A DNA stretch of 64,000 bases from Hypericum androsaemum (Eukaryota; Streptophyta; Magnoliopsida; Malpighiales; Hypericaceae), in contig OZ023184.1 of assembly GCA_963995505.1 (NCBI GenBank), positions 1,054,001 through 1,118,000 of the forward strand, in the 5' to 3' direction. Numbering within the stretch: the stretch's first letter is position 1; each line of letters opens with the position of its first letter. The notes under the pieces were generated by a model, which was not told the DNA's origin, ran no database searches, and was given only the letters and a program-made list of their open reading frames with translations. Shown piece by piece: positions 35,821-47,523 of the stretch. Both the position numbers and the translations under genes were made by a program.

Positions 35821-37537
35821 CACTCCCACACTTGAATCATTGCTTGTCCTCAAGCAAACTCAACCATGGAATACTAAACAACATCACAAGAGAAATCAAA
35901 ACGCAATAAGGGAAAGACTTGGCATGATTAATTCAAAATTTAACTCCCCTCAAAATCTCAAACTCACATCAACAGATCACCCTATAACCTAGCTAGTTCA
36001 TTAACCAAAACACAAAAAGTAAGAACCGGTAGACATCTCACCTCTAGATTATTTAACCAAGTATTAACACTATGTAAAATACACTAGAAGGTTGACCACT
36101 CAGCGGTTCGGAAATTTTTCGCTCGCAATTTGTAATTGGTTAACTTCCTATCTCTCACGTACATGGCCGATTTTTTTCAAAGTATCCGACGTCCTACTCA
36201 ACAATGTCTCAAAGTCGTGAGATTGCTTATGATCAGGGGGACTTTCATTCGGGTTGTAATGGGGCTGAGGTACAGGTGAGATAAAATATCTGGATAGTAG
36301 TTAAACCACCCAATCCGAGGACATTGTACAAATGCAAACTAGTCACTCGTCTATTCTAAACATCCTCACCATAAATAATTCAAGCACACTCCCCAATTCA
36401 CCCATTTCCTAAGACCGTGTAGATCGAGTCATGCCATCTTATTCATGCCTTATTCCATTTTTTACTTCTCTTTTTCACCACTTTTCATTTCTTTTCTTCT
36501 TCTTTTTTTTCTTTTTTTTTTCAAACTTGACATTTACTTGGCAACAACTCAATTTTTTCCTTTTCGAATAGCCTCTCAATTATCCAAATCACAAACAGAT
36601 TAAACCCATATCAACACCAAGTTTCCAACTAATCCCAATACATATTATCCCCAACCTATGCGTCCACGGATCAAATGACCAAAGGTCGGGAGGATAGTAG
36701 GTATAAGACTTAAAGCTGGCTTACATATAATATGATCAAAGAATGGCTAGGCTCAATGGGTTAAAGCAAAGGATTCAATGGATTTTTATCTCTACAGCTC
36801 TGGGCTTAATGTCAAAGAAATTTGCCCCCGTCATCCCACTAACGCACACACAACCAAGACTCTGTTAAGTACTAGTAGGATACCTCAATCAACCGGACTC
36901 AAGTAGGAACCTCATGAATGTATAGAGACCGTTGTCTCCTCCTTCGGCTCAAAGTTCCTCACAAGGTCACTCGTCAACCCTCTAGTCAAATCTACATAGT
37001 GAGACCACAAGTCTAAACAACCGAGGGTGAAGTTTTTACAAGTTTCTAATCTTAGTGCTCGAGTTCAATCCCTAACTAGGTATGTGGCAATCTTCTAACA
37101 TAAGTTTAATAATTTTGAGAGGGGTCAAATTTTGAAAAAATTATGCTATACTCATCAAATCATTTCTATGTGGAACCTCTCACCCCCACACTTAAATGAC
37201 ACATTGTCCTCAATGTGGGGGAAAGACACCAACAACATCACAAAATGCAATCATAAACATCACGAGGCACAGAGCAGACACATAACAGAAGTGAGCAGAG
37301 GAGAGGAGTTGTACTGCCCTGTCAATCGCGAGAAGGAGGTGGTGGGGAAGGTCGGTGGTGTTATAGACTGGCGAGCTCCATTTGAAACTTAGTTTTCCTC
37401 TTCTCTAAACCTCCTGCTAAGACCATTAAATACTAAATCAACATAATGATACTGAAGCAAACACAAAATAAAGAAAAATTAACTACTAAACGTGCTAATT
37501 TAGAGTCGGTAGCTTGACTTTATTACTCCCTTTGGCA
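35821..37537 (-). other. Non-coding internal tail of the Athila-type element
   Basis: No frame with pol or env similarity. Two related purine tracts occur on the minus strand, one directly beside the 3' LTR (35821..35850, AAGTGTGGGAGTG in reverse complement) and one at about 37190..37215 (AAGTGTGGGGGTG). Each is followed inward by a similar TTGTCCTCAA(G/T) block. Confidence 0.6.
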
Positions 37538-39883
37538 TTACGGTGGACGGAGGTTCCTATCAGTTACTTGAAACTCTATTTCATCTGGGCCTATGCGGAG
37601 AAGTAGCTTGCCATTGTGAACATCCACTATTGCATGACAAGTGTTGAGGAATGGACGTCCCAGAATCAGTGGGTAACTTTCATTAGTAGCATAGTCCAGC
37701 ACCACAAAATCTACAGGTATGGGCGACTTGTCGACCATGATTATCACATCTTCTATAATCCCGAGAGGTTTCTTCATAGTTTGATCAGCCAGCTGAAGCC
37801 TGAAAGGTGTTGGTTTGACATCCCCTAATTTGAGTTTCCTGAAAGTAGCCAAAGGCATAAGATTAATATTGGCACCCAAATCACATAAGCAATGCGGAAA
37901 CTGAACACTGTTAATAGTGCAAGGAATCGTGAAACTCCCTGGATCTTTTAGTTTTGGTGGCATGTCATTTTCTACCAAAGGGGTCGTCTTGCCATCATTC
38001 CGCCTCTTCTTCCTTGTGATGATTTCCTTCAGAAATTCAGCATATTGTGGCTTTTTTTCTAACATCTCCAAGAAAGAGACATGGCTTTGAATGTCTTCCA
38101 TTGTCATTATAAATTCAAGGGCCTCTTCATCGATCACTGCTTTATTCTTGACTTGTTGAGGTGATGGTGGAGGAACATAAGAATTCTTTTTTTCACTGAT
38201 ATAGGCTAGTTGCTCCTTCTTTTCAGTAACTACCTCCTTCTCTATGGCTGGCTTGATCGGTTCGGAATGCTCTTTTGGAGAGGACTTATTCTCAAGTGAA
38301 GGCTTTCTCCAGAGTCTTTGAGGGAATGGAGGTGGAGGGACATAAGGTGGTGGAGGAATATATGGTTCATCATCCTCGTCCACACTCCTTAATGTGATGG
38401 CCATCACTTGTCCTCGCGGGTTGGACTCCGTGTTGCTGGGTAGAGAACCTATTTGCCTTTGAGTGTTTGCTGCAGCCAAATTTCCAAGTTCAATTTCCAT
38501 CTTCTTGAGTTGCGTGGCCTGCCCCTTTAGATATGTCTCAAATTCTTTTTGACGCTCCTCACAACGATCCATCCGTTGTACAGTTATAGATTGTTGTTGA
38601 ATAGACTGCTGGATTACTCCGACTAATTGGTCAATCTTTGAGAAGATGTTGACTTGGTTCCCTACCAATTGGTCGATCTTTTCTCCCATTGTTTTGACTT
38701 GATCTCCCAAGTATGGCTTTTTGGGTTCTTGTTGGGTGTCGGTGTTGTATGGCTGCTTTCCAAATCGAGAGAAATTTGGTTGACTTTGGTTGGAGTAACC
38801 TAACCCTCCTGGTTGTCTATCAGCGACAGCTTGAATTTCTTCCAATACTGGACAGTTGTTGGTGGGATGCTTTTCTTTGCAAAGTTCACAAACATCTTGT
38901 ACCGCAGCTATCTTTTCCTTGCTTTTAGCCAGGTCTTCAAATCTTCTGGTAAGGGCCTCCAGCCTGGCTTCGAGCTTGGTGTTGCTATCCACTTCCAGTA
39001 TTCCTCGGGTTGCTCCTCTGTGTGGTATTCTGGCACGCTCCTTTGGCCACATGCCATTGACTTCTGCCATCTCCTCCATCAAACGAGTGGCTTCGTCAGC
39101 AGTATTTCTTAAGAACACCCCTTGAGATGAGGCATCAATATGATCACGAGATGGGCCATCTAACCCATTGTAGAAGATCTTCATGAGGTTCTCCTGTGAT
39201 ATGCCATGTTGAGGGAAAGCTCCTTGGAGATCTGTGAATCTCTCCCAAGCTTCATAGATGCTCTCCCCATCTCTTTGGACAAAGGTGTTGATTTCTTGCA
39301 AGAGTTTGGCCGACTTGGCCATGGAGAAGAACTTTCGCAGGAAAGCATGGGCTAAGTCTGTCCAACTCCTTATTGTCTCTCCTTTCAACTTGTTGTACCA
39401 TACACGAGCTCGATCCTTTAGAGAGAAGTGAAAGAGACGTAGCTTCAAGACGTCATCATCTATTCCGTGAAATTTCATGATATTGCATATATCCTCGAAT
39501 CGAGAAAGATGGTCTTGAGGATCTTCACTCGGTAATCCATAAAACTGGACAGAATTTTGCAGTAATCCCACAATGGCTGCTGGGATCTGGAATGAGTGGG
39601 CTCCTATCGGTGGTTGTTGCAACCCATTAGGATTCCCATTCCATGTAGGAACGGATGATTCCAGCAGGGTCCTTCTTCGTGGCGCACCTGGAAGGGCTTG
39701 GGTTGCTTCCAAAGTAGCGTCATAAAGAGCTTGGGTTGCCTCGTCATTATCATCCTGATTTTGTGCCATGGATCTGGATTGGTCTCTCCTTTCACGCCTA
39801 ATTCTCCTTTCGAGTATATTGATGTCAATCTCAGGTAAGGCGTTTGTGTCAGGGCCAAGTCCTACACTCCGGGTTCTTGGCAT
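37538..39883 (-). CDS. Athila-type Gag-protease polyprotein
   Basis: An uninterrupted 781-aa frame. Gag packages element RNA into particles; the protease cleaves the polyprotein. Starts MPRTRSVGLGPD at 39883, about 90 bp inside the primer-binding site. The retrotransposon gag core lies at about residues 95-270 (QFYGLPSEDPQDHLSRFED, LRLFHFSLKDRARVWYN, DGESIYEAWERFTDL). A single possible zinc knuckle, CELCKEKHPTNNCP, follows near 335-350. A Pro-rich linker leads to the aspartic protease at about 660-770, with active site CDLGANINLMPL and the later ILGRPFL motif; DLGA in place of DSGA is usual for this lineage. The frame stops right after the protease, with no downstream pol. An intact frame with nearly identical LTRs suggests recent activity, with enzymes supplied by an autonomous relative. 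Confidence 0.9.
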   Translation of the reverse strand: MPRTRSVGLGPDTNALPEIDINILERRIRRERRDQSRSMAQNQDDNDEATQALYDATLEATQALPGAPRRRTLLESSVPTWNGNPNGLQQPPIGAHSFQIPAAIVGLLQNSVQFYGLPSEDPQDHLSRFEDICNIMKFHGIDDDVLKLRLFHFSLKDRARVWYNKLKGETIRSWTDLAHAFLRKFFSMAKSAKLLQEINTFVQRDGESIYEAWERFTDLQGAFPQHGISQENLMKIFYNGLDGPSRDHIDASSQGVFLRNTADEATRLMEEMAEVNGMWPKERARIPHRGATRGILEVDSNTKLEARLEALTRRFEDLAKSKEKIAAVQDVCELCKEKHPTNNCPVLEEIQAVADRQPGGLGYSNQSQPNFSRFGKQPYNTDTQQEPKKPYLGDQVKTMGEKIDQLVGNQVNIFSKIDQLVGVIQQSIQQQSITVQRMDRCEERQKEFETYLKGQATQLKKMEIELGNLAAANTQRQIGSLPSNTESNPRGQVMAITLRSVDEDDEPYIPPPPYVPPPPFPQRLWRKPSLENKSSPKEHSEPIKPAIEKEVVTEKKEQLAYISEKKNSYVPPPSPQQVKNKAVIDEEALEFIMTMEDIQSHVSFLEMLEKKPQYAEFLKEIITRKKRRNDGKTTPLVENDMPPKLKDPGSFTIPCTINSVQFPHCLCDLGANINLMPLATFRKLKLGDVKPTPFRLQLADQTMKKPLGIIEDVIIMVDKSPIPVDFVVLDYATNESYPLILGRPFLNTCHAIVDVHNGKLLLRIGPDEIEFQVTDRNLRPP

Positions 39884-39976
39884 GCACTAAAGAGACTCGC
39901 AAAAGCGAGTGCACAAAATCAGCAAATATGCTGTACACAAAACCAATTACTTTTGGTTTTATGTCCTAAAATCTCA

Positions 39977-39996
39977 GTTCCGTGTCGACGGCGCCA
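39977..39996 (-). other. Primer-binding site of the Athila-type element
   Basis: On the minus strand, three bases after the 5' LTR, TGGCGCCGTCGACACGGAAC. The first nine or ten bases match the complement of the 3' end of plant tRNA-Asp (TGGCGCCGT); the rest diverges. Confidence 0.7.
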
Positions 39997-39999
39997 ATT

Positions 40000-41637
40000 T
40001 GACGTACGCAAAATTGACAAGCAATTTTAACGCACAAACAAATAGTATAGTGTATAAGTAAGGTTCTTGAACTGAGAGAGATAGAACATGAAAATTGAAA
40101 CAATCAATCGTATGTAGCCAAATTGAAACAAGTTCGTAAAGTAAAGAATGATATGAGGTTGCAAGACAATAAGTAAATTAAGAAATGTAGAAAGACGGTT
40201 TGTACTTAATGAAATAAAGAGAGCACGATGCTTTTATGGACTACCTATCTATGTCAAGATCATGGTTATTTATGAAGTTCTAACTAGTACCCGGAGTGTT
40301 CTAATGCATCCTCCTAACGCTTTCGCTCATTAGGCCGATAAAACTAAGCTAGAATAGTTCACGAATACCAACTAACGCTTTCGCTCATTAATTAGATCGT
40401 GAACTAAGCTAAACTCAATTATAAAGTTAACTCCTCGTGGGTTATCCCTTAGTATCAAGATGTCTCATTAATACCTAAGAATATGTCAATTGATCCTTCC
40501 ATTGAATTTAATGCCTTTCGGTCCACTATCATCAACTAACATCATAATCTAAGTGATCAAGTTAGATTAAGCATTACGATCATCAATTGACAACTACTAC
40601 GAAAGTTGATCAAACCATAACCCAACATAGATAAGTAATCACATAATTAAAGCATCGTACTCACAAGAAAAACTACTCACAAGTCATGTTCATACAAGAA
40701 GAAAACTTATACAAGAAAATGATAGAAAGTAACATTAAAGAGAGAGATAGAGAAAACTCAAGATGTGGTCAAGAGCTTCCTCAAGCATCCTTCTTCAAGC
40801 TCCCTTCTAGCATTCCTCCAATGGTGCTCCTCCTTGGTATTCCTCACAACTCTCAATCTCACAACTATATTCTTCAAAAACTAGATATCTCTTGATGTCC
40901 ATGTCTCTACATCCATCCTCTATTTATAGAAGTTGAGATGAGAGCTTTCCTTCCTCTTTTGAGTTGGAAAGCTCTCTTTTGAGTTGGAAAGCTCATCTTT
41001 CCACCTAAGGATATCAATGGAGAACATGCCACACATGCCAAGGGAAATCATTACACAAAACATGCCACACATGCCACACATCTCATGTGCAGTTCCAGCA
41101 AATGAAAGTGCTAAACAAATTCGAAATGGGCCCACAATTATTCCTCAAATTCGGAAGCCAGAAATCTGGAATTTCATCACAGATTCGGAGCTTGACTTTG
41201 GGACCATTTTTCGGACATCTTTGACTCATAATTTGAGGATGACCTTTGAAGAAAAGTTGTAGCCACGGATGTCTTCTTTCCACAGAACTTTATTTGACTC
41301 CATCGGACTTCGGATGAGCTACTTATCGTCATTTTAGTCCTTAAAGGTCAGTCTGGAATTGAAGACCGGCGGCCGCTGGAATTGGAGACCGGATTTCGGA
41401 TGAGCTACTTATCTTCATAAGTCAGCTCCTCGCTTTTCTTCATCTCATCCTAGCTCCACTTATCCATGAACCGCTCCAAGTACCTGCCAAAATACACGAC
41501 AAACAGTAGAAGTCCAATCGAGACTCAAAAACATAAAACAAACAAAAGACTCAATAGGACAAGACCAAAACAGATCAAAACATGATTAAATATGATCAAA
41601 TCATACAACAAACACATGAGTGTTTACACACTCATCA
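40000..41637 (-). repeat. 5' LTR of the Athila-type element
   Basis: Partner of 34182..35820; 1638 bp. On the minus strand it begins TGATGAGTGTG and ends GCGTACGTCA. Confidence 0.92.
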
Positions 41638-41759
41638 CTTGGCCTATTCTCTCCAATCTTCATCAAACCCCAATTAGCAAGTCTACCTGCTGAAGCAACC
41701 ATGCGACCAATAAATGCGCCTTCTATTTTTCGGCCAACCCCATGCTCTGCAATCTCGAA

Positions 41760-43379
41760 CTACTTTTTTACCGGACCTTCTTGCCTCAAATCAATGCTAC
41801 ATGCCATAACATACAAAGGACAACATTTTATTCCATCAAGTAGAACCCTCGACATACTGTGAACTCCATTGTTCGGCCTTAAGTGAGAAACCTGATTCGC
41901 CTGTGGTGTTACTAACGGCTTCGCATGCCCAATGCCAAGCGTACCCAGCACCTTTGACGTGTACGTCCCTATAGATAACCATAGCGGGGCCCAGCTAACA
42001 AAGCTTCTCCGAGACAACCATGGCACATTGCCAACCATGCCTCCATGAAACAACCTTAGCTTGCTATTCATGTCTTCACGAATCCCAACTACACTCAAAC
42101 TATCCATGTCAAGCCTTTGCTCCCTCATACGAACCAACCTCATATGACTTGAGCTTTTCTCCTCTCCATCGGAAACCAAAGATGTGACTCCACCTACAAT
42201 AGTGCCCCCACTAACCTGTAGATATTTCTTGTATCTCTTTCACCCTTCATCGCCACCATAGCATCATTCTCTACCTCAATTAGCCCGCCTACAACTTTAT
42301 AGCCATACCCGCTACAATCCAAGGCTCCTAATGAGATCAAATTTCTCTCTAACTTTAGAACATGCCTAACCCCACACAACTTCACCACGACACCATCCCA
42401 CATCTTGTTCCTGATATCACCTATGCCAGTGACTTTACAAGCAGAACCATCACCCATAGTCACCATACCTGAATCAACGAACTTTTAAGTGTCGAACCAC
42501 CCTATCTTGAGCGTCATGTGGAAAGAACAGGCGCTATCCAAAAATCCAGGAATCAGAGTATTTTGGACCTGACAAAATAGAAAGACAGTTACCATCATAC
42601 CCATCCGAACAAGAAACTGCATTCACTGAACCAGATCCTTTTCCCTCGCGATCCCGAGTCCTTTTTGGATAATCCTTTTTTATGTGCCCTTTTTCTCCGC
42701 ACTCGAAGCAATTTTCCTTGAACCTCCTTGGCCACGACTTGGATCCCTTTCTATCTTTTCCTTCACTACGACCACCATGGCTACCCCTCACAACCAGCCT
42801 TTCCATTCGTTCATCGCCAGTTTTCCTCCTTTGATGAAACCCTAGCAGAGCGCTTGTGATCTCCTCCAACACCAGGGACTCCTTCCCCCAAGTTAGGGTT
42901 GTAACCAAATTCTCGTAGGAAGTCGGTAAGGAATTCAGGAGCAACAATGCCTTATCTTCCTCCTCGAATTTTACATCGACCCTTCTCAAATCACTCAATA
43001 ATTGATTAAAAATATTGATGTGTTGGCTCAAATCCGAGCCCCCCATCATCTTAAGCCCGTACAACTTTTGCTTAAGATAGAGCTTGTTCGACAAAGACTT
43101 AGACAGATACCTTGCCTCCAATTTCTTCCATACCTCAGCTGGCGACTCCTCATCCATGACGTGATACATCACATCGTCTGCCAAGCACAAGCGAATTATC
43201 GTCACCGCCTTGGCCTTCATCTCCTTCCACTCTTGGTCCTCCATCTTCTCGGGCTTCTTCTCTGAAAACGCAATAACCATCCCTTGTTGCACGAGGAGAT
43301 CCTTGGCACGCCTTTGCCATAACCCGAAATTTGAAGAACTATCGAACTTCACAAGAGCAAACTTCAAACCGTCCGTCAT
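41760..43379 (-). pseudogene. Decayed copia-type gag/protease-like ORF (first element)
   Basis: Starts MTDGLKFALVKFDSSSNF at 43379, just after the primer-binding site. The gag part (UBN2-like) is open to 42534 and includes a zinc knuckle CFECGEKGHIKKDY, where the final Cys of CX2CX4HX4C is Tyr. The following protease-like DSACSFHMT and pre-integrase part (GIGDIRNKMWDG, NLISLGALD) continue in frames broken near 42490 (TAA) and 42190. It is homologous along its length to the intact frame at 58524..60218. Confidence 0.85.
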
Positions 43380-43405
43380 CCTCCAACCCAAGCTCTGATA
43401 CCAAT

Positions 43406-43793
43406 TGTTAGGAATTCAGCAATCAAGAGAATAAAACGTGCAAAGAACACGACACAAGAGATAACGTGGTTCGGCCTAGTGCCTACGTCCACGGGGAGAA
43501 AAGGAGAACTTTTATTGATGGATCCGAGTCACTTAGCAATACATAACTAATAGGATAACACGCCTTTATATAATAGACGAACTCTTGGTGTACAAGAAAC
43601 CTATCTAGGTCGAATTAGGAGTTTAAAACAAGAGCCGAAACTAAACTGGAAAAGTCTACCGCAGGGACCTGGTAGTCGTCAGTTAATTGGTGGCCGCCAG
43701 TCCAAGCAATTATACCTCTCTATGAGAGATCACTTGCGACCGACAATAAGTTGGCGATCGCCAACCATCACAAACTTCTCGACAATCTCAACA
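43406..43793 (-). repeat. 5' LTR of the first copia-type element
   Basis: Partner of 33550..33936, 388 bp, about 92% identical by eye. Two of the three palindromes of the other LTR have decayed here. Confidence 0.9.
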
Positions 43794-45416
43794 AAATTGT
43801 TGATTGAAATGGTTGATCGTTTTATCCGAACATCGGGTGAATTAACCTTCTGTCACGAATACAGACAACCGAGATTTGATGGATTATGGATTTAGTGTTA
43901 TAGATATGAGTTTATATCGATGGTATTCTTTTATAATGCACGAGTAACTCATGCTTTATTTCTTAAACTACGTAACCATCAGATTTGATGGATTGTATGC
44001 GTCGAGAATAAAATTGTTCACGTTCTTATTTATTACACTAAATAACTACTCGTACATTTTCAGATTTGGTGGATTGTATGCTTAGGAAATGGTCATGTTC
44101 TTTCTTCGAGATTAGTTTTTTTTTCTTGCTTGATCTTATAGTTGATGTCGGAAATATTATATTCATAATTGGAACTTTCCCGAATGTCTTTAATGGAGAC
44201 TACGATCACTTCTTTTAAGGGAATATTAATTATGATCGCACTTTCAACACCTACTCATTAATAACTACTGGTGCATTTCCACCAAAGAGAAATAACTACA
44301 CGGTGCATAATTAAATTTGGTAAAATATTATTTATTACTATGTGCAAAAACACATCATTATCTTATAATTCTGAATAATTTTACTAGACGACAAAGTTTT
44401 TACTGACAACTAAGTAATACTTGTTAACTTAAGTTACTTGAATTATTCTACTTTGGCGAACATAAAATATCATCGTTAAGGATTTTTAAATTTTGAGCTT
44501 ACCGATTTCCAATAGCTATTGATGTTGATGTTATATGGCTACTGTTATAACTTACCAAAAGAATGGCTATTGTTATAAAATATTATATATTGTTATTCTA
44601 AAAATATATTGAACTACTGGTGATGAAGCAGTGAGATTTCAGAACTTAAAATTCGAACTTTTTAGATAATATATATAGTATATTTACATCTGGTTATATT
44701 TGCGTTTAAATTTAAACAAAAAAATATATATATATAAGCCGTGGGGAGGAAATCATATAAGATAGCGTGCGATTCTTGTTGGAATGTGGACTCCCATAAA
44801 ATATTGGAGGACCACCAAAATTTGCTCCCAAGTAAGCAAAGCTGTCACAGCTCCTCTTTCTGATCGGAGGCATGTTCTAGATGGTCAACCGAGTGCGCAA
44901 GGCATTTTTCTAAAGATTTTATATATCGAGAATTATCAAAATTCTATTTAGTTAATTTCTAATTCAAATATTTACATTTCTGAGTCTTAAATTTAAAATT
45001 TTTTTAAGTGAATTGATGTCTTTTACATTTGTTAACTTCTACTTTTTGTTTACACACAGACTTGCGAAATTACACATCCTCATAAATTCGCTACAAAATA
45101 TAGGTATGATTCTTCGGAAGATGACGGCCTTTTCATCAGCATGAGAAATATATGGATGGATCATAACTTACATGAACAACATGGTTCTGTTCAGTTTCTT
45201 GAGTATAGTTTGTACTTACCAAAAATGGAAGAAGCAATACTTGTGCTTTTTTGGGTTTTTACTAGATATCTGAAAATTCACTAAATTAACCAAGTTTGAG
45301 TCATACCAGATTTTTTAAAGTTGGTAAAACACTTTCAAAAATATTAATAATTATACAAAAATCACAAGTATATACTTATAAAAAATCGCAAATATCTCTT
45401 CCCATGTGTGTGTGTG

Positions 45417-45420
<4 letters not shown>

Positions 45421-45459
<39 letters not shown>
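45421..45459. repeat. (TA)n microsatellite
   Basis: About 19 consecutive TA units, preceded by a short TG run (45405..45416). Confidence 0.95.
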
Positions 45460-45461
<2 letters not shown>

Positions 45462-46596
45462 TTATGCTTCTATGACATTAAATAACAAAAGAAACCCTAA
45501 TTTTAAATATTTAAGAGAAATGACATGCAAATTATGTATTAGTTCTTATTTCTCAATCAACAAAATTGATATAGTAAAACTTCTCTAAAGTGATATTATT
45601 GAGATGGAGAAAATATCACGAGAAATTTATACATGAAAAAAGGCTTGCATTTTTTCAGCTTCAAAATTTTTTTAAAATTAATTTTATGGTCAATAAATAT
45701 GTAAATATCAATCAAATGAAAGTGCAACTAAAGTGGATGATGATGATAGTTGTGGGATATCTAAAATCCCTGCTTATACATTCAATTGAGATATTTATTT
45801 TACAACAAGACGACGATCAAAATGACTATTTGAAGATACTTCAAAGATGAATGATGATATAAAAATTATCAAACAATCAAGTCTAGCACAACCTAGTATT
45901 TTAATTTTTTTTCAAATTCGTAAAGTATGTAAAAAAATGTATTTATTTAAAAAATCATTTTATGCAAAAGTCAAGACCGAAATTTAAAACTAATATTTTC
46001 AGAAAAAGTAATAGTTATTATGATAGAGAGTTTATTAAATTTTAATACTAACCAAAACTTTTTATCAATTTAAAAAATATTATCACTTTACAGTTAATCA
46101 CTAACATGTTTCACTCTATTAGCTTGCAACTTTTTTAGCATTATATTAGCTTAAAACTTTGACCATGTATGAATGAGCATGACTTTTGAGGCACATCTCC
46201 AATGAGGAAATAGCACGAACATATGATAGAGTGTTTGACTTTTGTTTCTCATCAACACTCTCGCCACCACGGCGCGTCTAGGTCTAGTTTATGCATTAGC
46301 CTTAAACCCCAATTGGAACTTACCCAAAGTTGCCTAATTGCAGGCTTCCCTCCACCATTTTCGGTTGAAGATGACTAATTGTTTCTTTACCAAGAAAAAG
46401 ATGACTAATTATTTTTGGTACATCCCAATGAAACATTGATCTATAAAATAGTTATTATTTTGGGTAATAAAATTTGTCTCATCTTTCGTACAAAGTGATA
46501 TTTTTAAATAAATGCATAATTTTTTTAATGAATGTTGTCCCAACTTTCGATAATCATCACGTTTGGAGCAATTAATGTACCCCTAAATTTTTTTTT

Positions 46597-46702
46597 GAAG
46601 CAATTGATTTTATACCATTTAAATTCCAACAGGAGCAATTAATTATATACCATTTAAAATCCAATAGGAGCAATTAATTTCATACTATTTAAAATCCAAG
46701 AG
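46597..46702. repeat. Tandem repeat, 35-bp unit, three copies
   Basis: Units start at about 46597, 46633 and 46668; each reads GAGCAATTAATT...TTTAAAATCCAA with a few changes and one length difference in the first. Confidence 0.8.
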
Positions 46703-47028
46703 GAATTTTGGCTGAGCTAGATCATAATTTCAAGACATAAAAATATACTAAATAGGTTAAAACATCTCATATATATTAATTATTTTCATGTTATAGCCAT
46801 ATTCTTAGATAAAAATACATAAAATTCGTACTAATAGCTGATTTTTTTAGAAGTAGATTTTATTTTATAAAAATATATATAATTATATTTATTGAATATT
46901 TTTATAAGAATATGAGATTGCAGTCGCATGTCATGTTAAAATTCCGGCGTATAAAAATCCATTGAAAAATCTAGACAGCTAAAACAAGCGTTAACACTAT
47001 GATACCCCAATACAATTCAACCCCCTTC

Positions 47029-47523
47029 CTATCCCAAAAATTGCTCACGAATTTGCACCCATAAAAGTGATCGGAAATGCCGAATCCCTAAAAGTAAAAG
47101 CATGTCTGGACCCTGGATGTCCTTAGAGAGGTATGCCCAAATCAACGACTCTTGAGCACGGAAGTGGAAGTTTATTTCCGAAACACCAACTTTCCAATTA
47201 TGTACATATCTTTTTAAGGGAATTTCGAATTCAAACGGAAAAGAATTTCCTCTGCCAATGAAAGCCATGTGCAACAGTAGGAGGATTTTTTCATGTGGTT
47301 TCAATTTAATGAACCAATCTGTAAAAATTTCCCGATTTGCATTAGAATAACAGAATTTAACAATATCACAGGGACATTTGCATGACTTTGTCTGCTTGGA
47401 AGATTCCCAACTAACCCCATGTCCCAATGAGACCAACCACCCAATACTAAGTTGCCACGTACACACAAACTCTTCAATTATTTTTTTAAAGGTGGATTCA
47501 TCTTCAATTATTTGAACATGCAC
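47029..47523 (-). CDS. Orphan open frame, 164 codons, unknown
   Basis: The longest frame in the spacer. It starts MHVQIIEDESTFKKIIEEF and contains WESSKQTKSCKCPCDIVKFC and HEKILLLLHMAFIGRGNSF. Its composition is varied, not low complexity, and it looks like a real protein sequence. I recognise no domain, there is no clear promoter or splice partner, and the surroundings are non-coding. It could be an exon of a decayed gene or of a transposon. Confidence 0.25.
   Translation of the reverse strand: MHVQIIEDESTFKKIIEEFVCTWQLSIGWLVSLGHGVSWESSKQTKSCKCPCDIVKFCYSNANREIFTDWFIKLKPHEKILLLLHMAFIGRGNSFPFEFEIPLKRYVHNWKVGVSEINFHFRAQESLIWAYLSKDIQGPDMLLLLGIRHFRSLLWVQIREQFLG

Larger units (their letters stand above)
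34182..41637 (-). mobile_element. Athila-type Ty3/gypsy element with gag-protease only, nested
   Basis: LTRs 34182..35820 (1639 bp) and 40000..41637 (1638 bp) are bracketed by exact 5-bp duplications CTTGG (34177..34181, 41638..41642). The second copia-type element has the empty site CTTGGCCTATTCTC at about 58563, which confirms the junction. The internal part is 4.2 kb: a 781-codon gag-protease frame and about 1.7 kb non-coding before the 3' LTR. Reverse transcriptase, RNase H and integrase are absent. The primer-binding site beside the right LTR begins TGGCGCCGT, as expected for tRNA-Asp priming in Athila. The LTRs differ at only a couple of sites by eye, so the insertion is recent. Confidence 0.92.
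33550..43793 (-). mobile_element. Copia-type gag-only LTR element, interrupted by a nested Athila-type element
   Basis: LTRs 33550..33936 and 43406..43793 are flanked by exact 5-bp duplications AAATT (33545..33549, 43794..43798). The coding strand is minus, so the right LTR is the 5' LTR. Next to it, at 43392..43403, lies the primer-binding site TGGTATCAGAGC, complementary to initiator tRNA-Met. Without the nested insert the element is only about 2.8 kb. Its single coding region is gag plus a protease-like/pre-integrase stretch, with no integrase or reverse transcriptase. The LTRs differ at roughly 30 places by eye, so this copy is older than its nested guest. Confidence 0.9.
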
